64,000 bases of DNA from Deltaproteobacteria bacterium (GTDB taxonomy: Bacteria > Desulfobacterota > Syntrophorhabdia > Syntrophorhabdales > Syntrophorhabdaceae). Positions within the stretch are counted from its first letter, which is position 1, and each line of letters opens with the position of its first letter. Position numbers and translations under genes: made by a program. Below are positions 53,483 to 61,118 of the stretch, piece by piece. The stretch is from the NCBI GenBank assembly GCA_022711595.1, contig JAKLET010000002.1, positions 1 through 64,000 on the forward strand, written 5' to 3'. A model generated the notes under the pieces. The model was not told where the DNA came from and did no database searches. It worked only from the letters and a program-made list of their open reading frames with translations.

Positions 53483-55078
53483 TTACTGTTTTTTAAATTC
53501 CTTCTCCATGGCCTCTTTTGCCGGCTTCACATACATGTCGCGAAGTTTCGGTTTTTCGATCTTGCCAGAGGGATTGCGGGGAACGGTCGTGTAGACCATC
53601 TTTTCCGGCCATTTGTATTTCGCGAGACCCTTTTCCTTGACGAAATTGATGATCTCTTCGTCAGCTATGGTCTCCCCTTCTTTCGGCTGAATGATAGCCA
53701 TGACTATCTCGACGAGCCTGGGGTGAGGGTAGCCGAGGACAGCGACGTCCTGGACCTTCGGGTGTTTACGGAGCGCGTCCTCGATCTCGGCGGGGAAGAT
53801 ATTCTCACCGCCCCTGATGATGAGGTCTTTCGACCGGTCGGCAAAGAAAATGAAGCCTTCCTCGTCCATGTACGCGAGGTCGCCGGTATAAAGCCAGCCG
53901 TCCTTGATCGTTTTATCGGTCATTTCCTTGTTGAAGGCATATTCTTTCATGAGACGGGGCCCCTTGAGGAGCAATTCTCCCACGGCGCCCGCGCCGAGCG
54001 TTTTGTCCTGGCTGTCGACAACCTTGGCTTCCATGAACACCGTTGCCTTGCCGATGGAGCCCGGCTTTCTCATGATGTCCTCGTCGTAGCAGTTGGTGAG
54101 ACCGCCGCCGCCGCCCTCGGTTATGCCGTAAATGTTGGCGATGGGGAGGTTGGGGAAGAACTTCTTTGAATCCTCAAGGAGGACATAGGGGACAGGCTGC
54201 GCGCCGATCTCTATGTGACGGAGCGCGGACAGGTCGTAATCCTTGAGGTTTACCTGACCTGATTTGAGGGCGTTGATAACATCCGACCAGGTCGGGACGG
54301 TGTTCCAGCCGCCGGTGCATTTCTCGTCGGCCATAGCCCTGAGGTAGAATTCAGGCTGGGTCTCCATGGCCATGAGAACCTTGCCGGCCGCGATATAGCA
54401 GGGGAAGGACAAAAAGAGCGTACCGCTGTGATAGAACGGGTGCGGCGAGAGATAAACGCTGTTGAAGCCTTCGTTGTAGGTAAGGGCGTTGCCGATGCCG
54501 ATGTAGAAAAGGCTCTTGTGGGTGTGGTTGACCGGTTTCGGCGCGCCGGTGGTCCCTGACGTGAACATAAGCTCCGCCATGTCATCGTCGGCTGTTTCCA
54601 CGCAGCAGGGACTCTTGTCGCCTTTTGCCACGATCTCATTATATGATTTTGCCCAGGAAGGTACGGTCTCACCGAGGCAAACGAAGTGTTTGCAATAGTC
54701 CATCTCTTTGATGATCGGTTCGACGCGTGCGTTGAACTGGTCGCCGAACATGAAGACCTTGCATTTTGTGACATCGGCGGCGTACTTGATGTCGGCGCTG
54801 GCGAAGCGGAAATTGAGCGGCGTCACCGTCGCGCCCGTTTTCAGGACGGCGATGTAGCTGGCGTACCACTCCATGCAGTTCATCATCAGGTGGAGAACGA
54901 TGTCGCCCTTTTTGACACCGCAGTCCTTGATGAGATAATTGGCGATCTTGTTCGCCTGGTCATCAAACTCTTCCCACGTGAGACTCCGGCGCTGTTTCTT
55001 TGACGGGTAGGTCTCGATGATGAACTCTCGTTTGGGGAATTTGCTCGCATTGAGCCCCGAAAACATACCAAAATTCAT
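53483..55078 (-). CDS. AMP-forming acyl-CoA synthetase
   Basis: A 531-residue class I adenylate-forming ligase that activates a carboxylic acid to its CoA thioester via an acyl-AMP. The P-loop-like AELMFTSGTTGAPKPVNHTHKS, the NIYGITEGGGG loop and YTGDLAYMDEEGF are all present; the C-terminal hinge is DRSKDLIIRGGENIFPAEIE. The substrate, fatty or aromatic, cannot be read from sequence. It has PRNPSGK near residue 500 (Lys506), the PX4GK motif that Pat-type acetyltransferases recognise. GGAGGG precedes the ATG. It is divergent from a paralogue with 118 bp between. Confidence 0.92.
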   Translation of the reverse strand: MNFGMFSGLNASKFPKREFIIETYPSKKQRRSLTWEEFDDQANKIANYLIKDCGVKKGDIVLHLMMNCMEWYASYIAVLKTGATVTPLNFRFASADIKYAADVTKCKVFMFGDQFNARVEPIIKEMDYCKHFVCLGETVPSWAKSYNEIVAKGDKSPCCVETADDDMAELMFTSGTTGAPKPVNHTHKSLFYIGIGNALTYNEGFNSVYLSPHPFYHSGTLFLSFPCYIAAGKVLMAMETQPEFYLRAMADEKCTGGWNTVPTWSDVINALKSGQVNLKDYDLSALRHIEIGAQPVPYVLLEDSKKFFPNLPIANIYGITEGGGGGLTNCYDEDIMRKPGSIGKATVFMEAKVVDSQDKTLGAGAVGELLLKGPRLMKEYAFNKEMTDKTIKDGWLYTGDLAYMDEEGFIFFADRSKDLIIRGGENIFPAEIEDALRKHPKVQDVAVLGYPHPRLVEIVMAIIQPKEGETIADEEIINFVKEKGLAKYKWPEKMVYTTVPRNPSGKIEKPKLRDMYVKPAKEAMEKEFKKQ

Positions 55079-55196
55079 AATAACCCTCCTTGTTGGATCA
55101 CTTTTTTTTTATTGCTTTAGTCCCATTAGCATGATAAAAAGATTCAGGATTATTTGTCAACAGTAAATTCTTCAAATACACATAGGAGGTCTTGCC

Positions 55197-56780
55197 ATGG
55201 CAGAGGTTTTTACGCACATAGGTGAAATTTTGGCACGCAACGCACGCATGTACCCCGACGATGTCGCCCTGATCGAGCGCATTCCCGCAGAGAAAAAGAG
55301 GTTCGAGATTACCTGGAAACAGTTCGATGATCAGGCAAACCAGTTCTCCAACGCTCTCGCAAAGATGGGCGTTAAAAAAGGTGATAAAGTCGTTCATTTC
55401 ATGAACAACTCCATGCAGTGGCTCGTTGCATATTTCGGCATTATTAGGACAGGCGCGTGGGTAGTACCGCTGAACTTCCGCTTTACCGCTGAGGATGTGA
55501 AATACTGCAGCGATGTCGCACAGCCCAAGGTCGTCGTTTTCGACGAGGAATTTACCGACAGGATCGAAGCGATCAAGGACCAGCTCCCGACAGTGAAGAA
55601 CTACATTTGCGTGGGTGCCAAGACACCGGCATTTGCAGAATCATACGAAAAGCTTCTCGCCGGTGCGCCCGCAACCAACCTGAATGTCACGCTTCTTCCC
55701 ACCGATGAGTGCGGTCTCTACTTCACATCGGGCACAACGGGACAGCCCAAACCGATCCTTCTCACGCACAACAACATGTTCTGCGCCTGTGTCACCGAGA
55801 ACATGCACCACAAGCAGACCAAGAAAGACTGCTTTATCCTCATCCCGCCGCTCTATCACACCGGCGCCAAGATGCACTGGTTCGGCAGCTTCATCGTCGC
55901 CAGCAAGGCGGTCATCCTCAAGGGCGTATCACCGGAATGGACCCTCGAAGCGGTCAGTGAGGAAGGCGGCACCATCGTGTGGCTGCTTGTCCCCTGGGCA
56001 CAGGACATACTGCTCAAGTTCGACAAGGGCGACCTCAAACCGTCAAACTACAAGCTCGACCAGTGGCGGCTCATGCACATCGGTGCGCAGCCTGTACCCC
56101 CCGCGCTTATCAAGCACTGGAAAGAATATTTCCCCACAATGGACTATGACACCAACTTCGGCCTCAGCGAATCGACCGGCCCCGGCTGCGTGCATCTCGG
56201 GCTCGGCAACGAGCACAAGATCGGAGCCATCGGCATCCCTGGTTTCAACTGGGAATTCAAGATAGTCGATGAGAACGGCGTCACCGTGAAGGCGGGCGAT
56301 CCGGGCGAGCTCGTTGTCCGCGGCAACGGTGTTATGAGGGAATACTACAATAACCCCGAAGCGACAAAGAAATCCCTCATCGACGGTTGGCTCTTCACCG
56401 GCGACATGGCCCGCGTGGACGAAGACGGTTTCATCTGGCTCGTGGACAGGAAGAAAGACATCATCATCACCGGCGGCGAGAATGTGTTCCCCGTCGAAGT
56501 GGAAGATTTCCTCTATACAAACACGAAGATCAAAGACGCCGCGGCAATCGGCCTTCCCGATGAGCGCCTCGGCGAGATCGTCGCCGTTGTCATCGAGCTC
56601 AAACCGGGCGAGACCATGACAGACGAGGAAGTGATCAAGTTCTGCGACCCGCTGCCGCGCTACAAGAGGCCGAGAAAGATCTTCTTCGGCGATGTGCCGC
56701 GCAACCCGACAGGCAAGATCGAGAAACCGAAACTGAGAAAACAGTATTCCGGCATGGAAGAGGCATTCAAGATCAAATAA
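55197..56780 (+). CDS. AMP-forming acyl-CoA synthetase (paralogue)
   Basis: A 527-residue ligase related to the one opposite: CGLYFTSGTTGQPKPILLTH, NFGLSESTGPG, FTGDMARVDEDGF and LVDRKKDIIITGGENVFPVE. The PX4GK acetylation motif is PRNPTGK (Lys507). The two proteins share the same plan and, in places, wording, but differ in the substrate-binding centre, suggesting duplication and divergence. AGGAGG precedes the ATG at ideal spacing. Like its partner it could activate fatty or aromatic acids; syntrophic bacteria often have several. Confidence 0.92.
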   Translation: MAEVFTHIGEILARNARMYPDDVALIERIPAEKKRFEITWKQFDDQANQFSNALAKMGVKKGDKVVHFMNNSMQWLVAYFGIIRTGAWVVPLNFRFTAEDVKYCSDVAQPKVVVFDEEFTDRIEAIKDQLPTVKNYICVGAKTPAFAESYEKLLAGAPATNLNVTLLPTDECGLYFTSGTTGQPKPILLTHNNMFCACVTENMHHKQTKKDCFILIPPLYHTGAKMHWFGSFIVASKAVILKGVSPEWTLEAVSEEGGTIVWLLVPWAQDILLKFDKGDLKPSNYKLDQWRLMHIGAQPVPPALIKHWKEYFPTMDYDTNFGLSESTGPGCVHLGLGNEHKIGAIGIPGFNWEFKIVDENGVTVKAGDPGELVVRGNGVMREYYNNPEATKKSLIDGWLFTGDMARVDEDGFIWLVDRKKDIIITGGENVFPVEVEDFLYTNTKIKDAAAIGLPDERLGEIVAVVIELKPGETMTDEEVIKFCDPLPRYKRPRKIFFGDVPRNPTGKIEKPKLRKQYSGMEEAFKIK

Positions 56781-56878
56781 AGAGCATATGGTATTCCGGG
56801 ACCAGGGTGAGGCGGCTCATCCTGGTCCTTCCTTTTCACGCCAGTGTTCATTAAAGAGAAGAACCGGTAGCTTAAAAA

Positions 56879-57559
56879 GTGCCCTCAAGACCAATAACCC
56901 TCGAAGCGACTATCGGATACAAGTTCAAGAACAGGGAATTGTATGACCAGGCTGTGACCCACAGCTCCTGTTTCAATGATAAGAGGCATTCGCGCCGCTC
57001 CGACAATGAGAAGCTCGAGTTCCTGGGCGATGCCATACTCAATACCGTCATCAGCATCATCCTTTACAAGCGTTTTCACGGAAGGGACGAAGGTTTCCTG
57101 AGCAACGCCCGCTCAAGCCTCGTGAAACGCGAGACCCTGACAAGCATCGCGAAAGAGATCCATCTTGACAGGCACATGAGCTACGGCAACGGGGACGGCA
57201 TTGTTCCCGAGGAATCAAAGGTCCTCTCCAACATGCTGGAGGCCCTCATCGGCGCGATCTATCTTGACAGCGGCATCCGAAACTCGACGAAGGTGATCAG
57301 GAAGCTTTTCTCTCCCTATTTTACCGAAGAGAAGCTGACAGAGAAAAACCCCAAGAACATCCTCCAGGAACATTCCCAGAAGAAATGGGGCCTGTTGCCG
57401 AAATACAAATTTCCACGCAAGACAAAGGACGGCTTTGCCGTTGTGGTCTTTGTCGGCAAGGAATACAAGGCAAAGGGCTCCGGGAAAAGCAAAAAAGAAG
57501 CAGAGCAGAACGCGGCCCGCACACTGCTGGACCATCTGGTGGAGATAGGCGAGATCTGA
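56879..57559 (+). CDS. rnc: Ribonuclease III
   Basis: A 226-residue double-strand-specific RNase that processes rRNA and mRNA. The catalytic signature NEKLEFLGDAILNTVISI is intact, and the metal-binding ESKVLSNMLEALIGAIYLD follows. The C-terminal dsRNA-binding domain (about 155-222) ends SKKEAEQNAARTLLDHL. The start is a GTG at 56879, giving the usual N-terminus, without a strong ribosome-binding site. It stands apart from the synthetase before it by 98 bp. Confidence 0.95.
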   Translation: MPSRPITLEATIGYKFKNRELYDQAVTHSSCFNDKRHSRRSDNEKLEFLGDAILNTVISIILYKRFHGRDEGFLSNARSSLVKRETLTSIAKEIHLDRHMSYGNGDGIVPEESKVLSNMLEALIGAIYLDSGIRNSTKVIRKLFSPYFTEEKLTEKNPKNILQEHSQKKWGLLPKYKFPRKTKDGFAVVVFVGKEYKAKGSGKSKKEAEQNAARTLLDHLVEIGEI

Positions 57560-57574
57560 AAAGAATCACCTTGA

Positions 57575-57625
57575 CCGTTTTTTATCCGGTTTCGTTAGTT
57601 CTCCCGGTTTATCTCGTTAATAATC
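57575..57625. repeat. 9-bp-period tract after rnc
   Basis: Pyrimidine-rich steps such as CCGGTTTCG, TTAGTTCTC, CCGGTTTAT between the convergent rnc and 57637 genes. It resembles the complement of the AAACC-type tracts at 60710 and 10538. No proper terminator was seen. Confidence 0.45.
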
Positions 57626-57636
57626 GATCTTCAATT

Positions 57637-58797
57637 TCAGTTCACGGTGAATATCTTTTTCCCGGTCTTATGATCGAACCCGATAAGCCCCAACTGGTAA
57701 ACTTCCAGCACAACCATATTGCCTGAACGCAGGACCGCGATCTTGTCCTTGCTCAGATCGACCCTTGTCATAACATCCCTGTCTTCGTCTATCTTCAGTT
57801 GGTCGAATAGTTCGCTTTGCGGGACGGTCCATTTTATTTTTCCGTCATGATCGACGCAGGTAATGATCCTGTCGGCCTTTCTGCCCGTCTGGTTCAGGTG
57901 TATGATAATGGCGCCCTCGTCATCCTGATGGTAGATCATACCCTGGAGAAAGACAAGGTCCTGCATACGCTGTGTTGTGAACCCTTTGATATGGCGGGTA
58001 ATATGTTTCATATTACCGGAACAATTCCTTTCCAGGGCCGATCTTCGGTCTAGCAACTGCCGGCGGGGGCCCGTGGCCCGATATAACAATTTCCGCGCAT
58101 CGTGGCTGTCTTCGGAGCACAAAAAGAACATGTCGGTTTCTCTCGTATCCTTTCTTTGCTCATCTAAAAAACTGCTATAAGAAGGGTAGACCCTCTCGTC
58201 CTCCGAAGAATATACCAGGTTTGTTTTCCCGTCCCTTGTGTCGAACTCCATTGTTCTGTTGTTCTTATCAAGCCGGGCTTTTGTTATCCCGCCGGACAGT
58301 TCGGGGTGCCGGGAAATGAAGCTCTTTGTGTCGCCGACCATCGTCCCGGTCGCCGCGTCATATAAAAGGACCCTTGCTTCGCCTTTACGGTAGGCATCTG
58401 CCACATGATATACGGTCCCTTTACTGTATAAGATCCCCGCGTTCATGATGATATCGTCATATTTGACCTTGATCTTGCGGATCACCTTTTCCCTGACGGG
58501 ATCATATTCATATATCCAGGCCTTGCAGGAAAGGCATTTCCTCCCGATGGAATAGCGCCCCGGGGTCTTTGTGGAGGAAATGTAATTGAACGATCCGTCA
58601 GTGAGGATCCACAATCTGCCAGTTTCTGCATTTTGCGGCACGATGACGCAATCGATCAGGTCGCCCCTGATCCTGTCGGGCGTCAAAATGGGGTAAAGAA
58701 AGAAATATCCCCCGGCGACGAGGATCAAGACAAGGATGACCCCGGTGCACCCGATGCGGAATATCGGCAATGCGCGATGTCTCTGTGACATATCCAC
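57637..58797 (-). CDS. Membrane-anchored protein, unknown function
   Basis: A 386-residue protein with one N-terminal membrane segment (about 15-37), so the bulk is periplasmic or facing outwards. The start GTG at 58797 is favoured by AAAGGGG eight bases upstream; an ATG two codons later is possible. The rest is beta-rich: short strands with glycines and turns (YEYDPVREKVIRKIKVKYDD, VLLYDAATGTMVGDTKSF, IITCVDHDGKIKWTVPQ), which suggests a beta-propeller such as a PQQ-like repeat, but copies are irregular. A CLSC pair near residue 88 is not a heme motif as no His follows. No neighbour suggests a role. Confidence 0.6.
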   Translation of the reverse strand: MDMSQRHRALPIFRIGCTGVILVLILVAGGYFFLYPILTPDRIRGDLIDCVIVPQNAETGRLWILTDGSFNYISSTKTPGRYSIGRKCLSCKAWIYEYDPVREKVIRKIKVKYDDIIMNAGILYSKGTVYHVADAYRKGEARVLLYDAATGTMVGDTKSFISRHPELSGGITKARLDKNNRTMEFDTRDGKTNLVYSSEDERVYPSYSSFLDEQRKDTRETDMFFLCSEDSHDARKLLYRATGPRRQLLDRRSALERNCSGNMKHITRHIKGFTTQRMQDLVFLQGMIYHQDDEGAIIIHLNQTGRKADRIITCVDHDGKIKWTVPQSELFDQLKIDEDRDVMTRVDLSKDKIAVLRSGNMVVLEVYQLGLIGFDHKTGKKIFTVN

Positions 58798-59246
58798 GAA
58801 CTTTGCCCCTTTCTCAATAATCCGAACCGGTGCGGCGTTGTCTTTCGAACGGGCACAGGTTACGTATGCCGCTCGTCTATCAAATATGAGCCCGCGCCTG
58901 CGACAGACCGGTCCTGACAGCTTTAATAACGAAAATTTGTTTTTGTTTCATTTTCCATTATATGCCCATTTTATGCAACAGAAAAAACCTGCCTTATCTT
59001 TCTGTTTCTTCCGCCGGTTCATCGCCTTTTTAGATCGGGTACGTTCGGGGCAACCTTTTCCCGATATCCAGAAAAGATCCTCTGTCTGGGGCACAAACGG
59101 CCCCGCGGCTATCGCTAAAGCGGCGTAAGCCGCATCCGCCGCGAAGGCGGGGAGCGCAAGAGGGTATTGATAGCGGTCCTGTGACAGGCGATCCGCCGTA
59201 GTGTATAATATCTGATAAGAATATCCTTTTGCGCAGGGAGGCACAC
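58798..59246. other. Gap with a GC-rich structured element
   Basis: No convincing gene. From 59088 to 59174 the sequence folds into several stems: GGGGC/GCCCC (59088-59104), GCGGC/GCCGC with a GTAA tetraloop (59120-59133), CCGCC/GGCGG with loop GCGAA (59136-59150), the last two enclosed by GCTATC/GATAGC (59108-59113 and 59169-59174). This would be a three-way junction, as in some structured RNAs. It lies upstream of the promoter of the MORN gene, so it is not part of that message. No known riboswitch consensus was recognised. Confidence 0.45.
59181..59209 (+). promoter_or_regulatory. Promoter of the MORN-repeat gene
   Basis: GTGACA (59181-59186), 17 bp, TATAAT (59204-59209), leaving a leader of about 30 nt with AGGGAGG. 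Confidence 0.6.
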
Positions 59247-59804
59247 ATGATGAGAGCCGCGTCCTTCGTAATTGTCCTCGTTCTCCTTTTCGTCCCCGCC
59301 GGGGCGGGCGGTGCGGAGGAATGGATATCTGACAGCACAACGAACTGCAGAGTACTCAAGGGTGACCCAAAACCGAATGAAAGGGTCTCGTGGTCCGGCA
59401 GATGCGTGGACGGCCGTGCCTCCGGTCCAGGCACAATGGTCCTGTACCATGACAAACTGGAGACAATCCGCTACGAAGGGGAACTGAAGGAGGGCAAGTA
59501 CAACGGCAAGGGCACTCTTACCACGATAACCGGCAACAATTACACCGGTGACTTCGTGGATGGCAAACCACACGGCAAGGGAGCGGTCATATATCCAAAA
59601 GGCGGCGGGTACGAAGGTGACTTCGTGGATGGCAAACCCCATGGCAAAGGGACGCTCACCTGGGTCACCGGCAGAAAATATGAGGGGGATTTTATCAACG
59701 GAGGATTTCATGGCAAAGGGACGATCATCTGCGCCAACGGCAAAAAAATCCCGGGTGTTTTCGAAAACGGGAAACCGGTGGGATTTGTCATAAAATGCGA
59801 CTGA
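59247..59804 (+). CDS. Secreted MORN-repeat protein
   Basis: A 185-residue exported protein with a signal peptide (about 1-23). The ATG at 59247 follows AGGGAGG; a TTG six codons earlier is less likely. At least four MORN-type units of 23 residues follow (YEGELKEGKYNGKGTL, YTGDFVDGKPHGKGAV, YEGDFVDGKPHGKGTL, YEGDFINGGFHGKGTI), forming a beta-hairpin ladder. Two adjacent units are almost identical in DNA (59547 on and 59616 on, 69 bp apart), so the repeat was copied recently. Such proteins often bind membranes or other proteins; the role here is unknown. Confidence 0.85.
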   Translation: MMRAASFVIVLVLLFVPAGAGGAEEWISDSTTNCRVLKGDPKPNERVSWSGRCVDGRASGPGTMVLYHDKLETIRYEGELKEGKYNGKGTLTTITGNNYTGDFVDGKPHGKGAVIYPKGGGYEGDFVDGKPHGKGTLTWVTGRKYEGDFINGGFHGKGTIICANGKKIPGVFENGKPVGFVIKCD

Positions 59805-59820
59805 CCATGAAATGAAAATA

Positions 59821-59910
59821 GCCGGTTTCTCCTGTTTTTTTGGCTAAGGCCGAACCAGGCAAGCCGGGGAAACAATGATCTTTCCCGCTGGAACGTTTCA
59901 TAAACTTTAA
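59821..59910. repeat. Repeat-like tract in MORN-transpeptidase gap
   Basis: Degenerate steps related to the GGTTTCTCC and AAACC families (GCCGGTTTCTCC, then GAACCAGGCAAGCCGGGGAAAC) appear on both sides of a GGC/GCC centre. It is weaker than the other 9-bp tracts. Confidence 0.35.
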
Positions 59911-59928
59911 GAACCCTGGAACCGCTTT

Positions 59929-60657
59929 TTAGTTTTCGATGGAAATCAAGGGGTGTTTGGCCGGATCGAGCCAACCGGTAAGCTTCAGGATGTTCTCTTC
60001 CGAGAGGGCCACACAGCCGGACGTGGCAGTGTTCTCGTCTTTCCAGACATGGATGAAGATGGCGCTGCCGGCGCCTGCTGTGACGGGACCTGTATTGTAT
60101 TCGACAACGATCCCGTATTTGTAGCGGTCATCGGACAGGACCATGTCCTCGAAGGAGCGTGCGGCGGTCATCCCGCGCTTTGTCAGCCTGTTGTAATCGG
60201 GTGAATCGGGGTCATCGACCCAGATATCCTCCGATGTCATCTGTTTGTAGGGCATTTTGGAATCGATGCTGCTTGAGTAGCCGAAAATGAAGCCAAGAGG
60301 GAACATGCCCGGCGGCGTCCTGCCGTCTCCTTCGTGTTTTTCGCCGGCAGGCGCGATACCGTTTCGGCCTGTCATGGTCCGGACGGGCCCGAGAATGACA
60401 TGCCACGCATTCCCCTTTTTTTCAAGGGCGTAAAGGGTGGAGGCCTGCCCGGGAACGCCGCCTGAACGAACAACAATGAGCTGTGATGATGCCGGCCATT
60501 GTCTCTCGACAGCTTGTATCATCGCCTCCATGGATGGAACCGTTGCCATATCCCCCTTCTTCAGCTCTCCCGCTGCACAATTATGCAGAGGGAAAACAAC
60601 GTGCAGGAAAATTGTGAACAATAAAAAGATAACCAGTCGGGAACCTCCGTAACTCAA
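59929..60657 (-). CDS. L,D-transpeptidase (YkuD-type), exported
   Basis: A 242-residue exported protein with a signal sequence (about 8-28). The catalytic region is IFIHVWKDENTATSGCVALS: His and the nucleophile Cys of the SGC-V motif of YkuD-type L,D-transpeptidases, which cross-link peptidoglycan or attach proteins to it. The N-terminal half (LIVVRSGGVPGQASTLYALEKK, MTGRNGIAPAGEKHEGDGRTPPG split by a loop) is also family-like. The start is unclear: the TTG at 60657 has no good site, while GGAGGT precedes a possible CTG at 60636. No L,D-carboxypeptidase is nearby. Confidence 0.82.
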   Translation of the reverse strand: MSYGGSRLVIFLLFTIFLHVVFPLHNCAAGELKKGDMATVPSMEAMIQAVERQWPASSQLIVVRSGGVPGQASTLYALEKKGNAWHVILGPVRTMTGRNGIAPAGEKHEGDGRTPPGMFPLGFIFGYSSSIDSKMPYKQMTSEDIWVDDPDSPDYNRLTKRGMTAARSFEDMVLSDDRYKYGIVVEYNTGPVTAGAGSAIFIHVWKDENTATSGCVALSEENILKLTGWLDPAKHPLISIEN

Positions 60658-60672
60658 ACATGATAAAGTTTA

Positions 60673-60754
60673 TCTTGTTTCTTTAGCTTCTTTGGTTCAA
60701 AGAAATATTAAACCGGAAAAACCAAACAAACCGGACAAACCAGAGAAACCAGAT
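60673..60754. repeat. Best example of the 9-bp-period repeat
   Basis: Five steps of exactly nine bases fill 60710-60754: AAACCGGAA, AAACCAAAC, AAACCGGAC, AAACCAGAG, AAACCAGAT. The preceding 60673-60700 carries a pyrimidine-rich counterpart (TTGTTTCTT, TAGCTTCTT, TGGTTCAAA), so the two arms are inverted. It lies downstream of the TM1266-like gene stop and upstream of the transpeptidase start, both minus. Confidence 0.7.
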
Positions 60755-60762
60755 CGTTTTCT

Positions 60763-61020
60763 TTACAGGTCGAATTCCATCTTCTGCACCTGCAGGCCCT
60801 TTATCACCTTCAGCTTCGCCTCCATGTCAGCGATGGCCGCGTCCCCGCCGTAGATCTCCAGGATGATCAGACCGCCGGGTGCGCACAGGTTCTCGCTGAC
60901 ATCATGAAGGCCGAGGCGCGTCTTGATGTAGCATCCGCAGTCCGTCAGGACCTTTTGCAGTTCTGCTGCATTTTCCACCCTGTTGGTAACGCATATCCCC
61001 ATTACATAACGTTTTGACAT
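60763..61020 (-). CDS. Small TM1266-like ACT-type protein
   Basis: An 85-residue protein resembling the TM1266 group, small ACT/NikR-C-like proteins often linked to iron-only hydrogenases in anaerobes. Features are YVMGICVTNRVENAAELQKV, LGLHDVSENL and GGLIILEIYGG followed by a helix and last strand GLQVQKMEF. It has cysteines in DCGCYIK and LCAPGG. AAGGAG precedes the ATG. No hydrogenase gene is adjacent, so the link is only by family. It probably binds a small ligand as a dimer. Confidence 0.7.
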   Translation of the reverse strand: MSKRYVMGICVTNRVENAAELQKVLTDCGCYIKTRLGLHDVSENLCAPGGLIILEIYGGDAAIADMEAKLKVIKGLQVQKMEFDL

Positions 61021-61031
61021 GGTTTTCTCCT

Positions 61032-61076
61032 TCTAAAGAAAGTTTTAAAGTTTCAGAGTTCCAAGTTCCAAGGTTG
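61032..61076. repeat. About 8-bp-period repeat upstream of the TM1266-like gene
   Basis: Steps of about eight bases: AGTTTTAA, AGTTTCAG, AGTTCCAA, GTTCCAAG. It is a distinct class from the 9-bp tracts. It lies between two minus-strand genes. Confidence 0.45.
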
Positions 61077-61118
61077 AAAGCAAAAAACATAAAAAAAGAG
61101 AAGCCTGTTAGACCTGCA

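Noticed and set aside
57637-58797. CLSC motif near residue 88 as a heme-binding site
   Set aside because: A c-type heme site needs CxxCH; the residue after the second Cys is Lys, not His.
58798-59246. Cyclic-di-GMP or other known riboswitch
   Set aside because: Conserved bases of the known classes were not found, and the fold lies upstream of the promoter of the next gene.
59115-59711. A 198-codon minus-strand frame overlapping the MORN gene
   Set aside because: It is antisense to clear MORN repeats and contains no recognisable domain.
60710-60754. CRISPR-like array
   Set aside because: The period is nine bases with drifting units and no spacers or cas genes.
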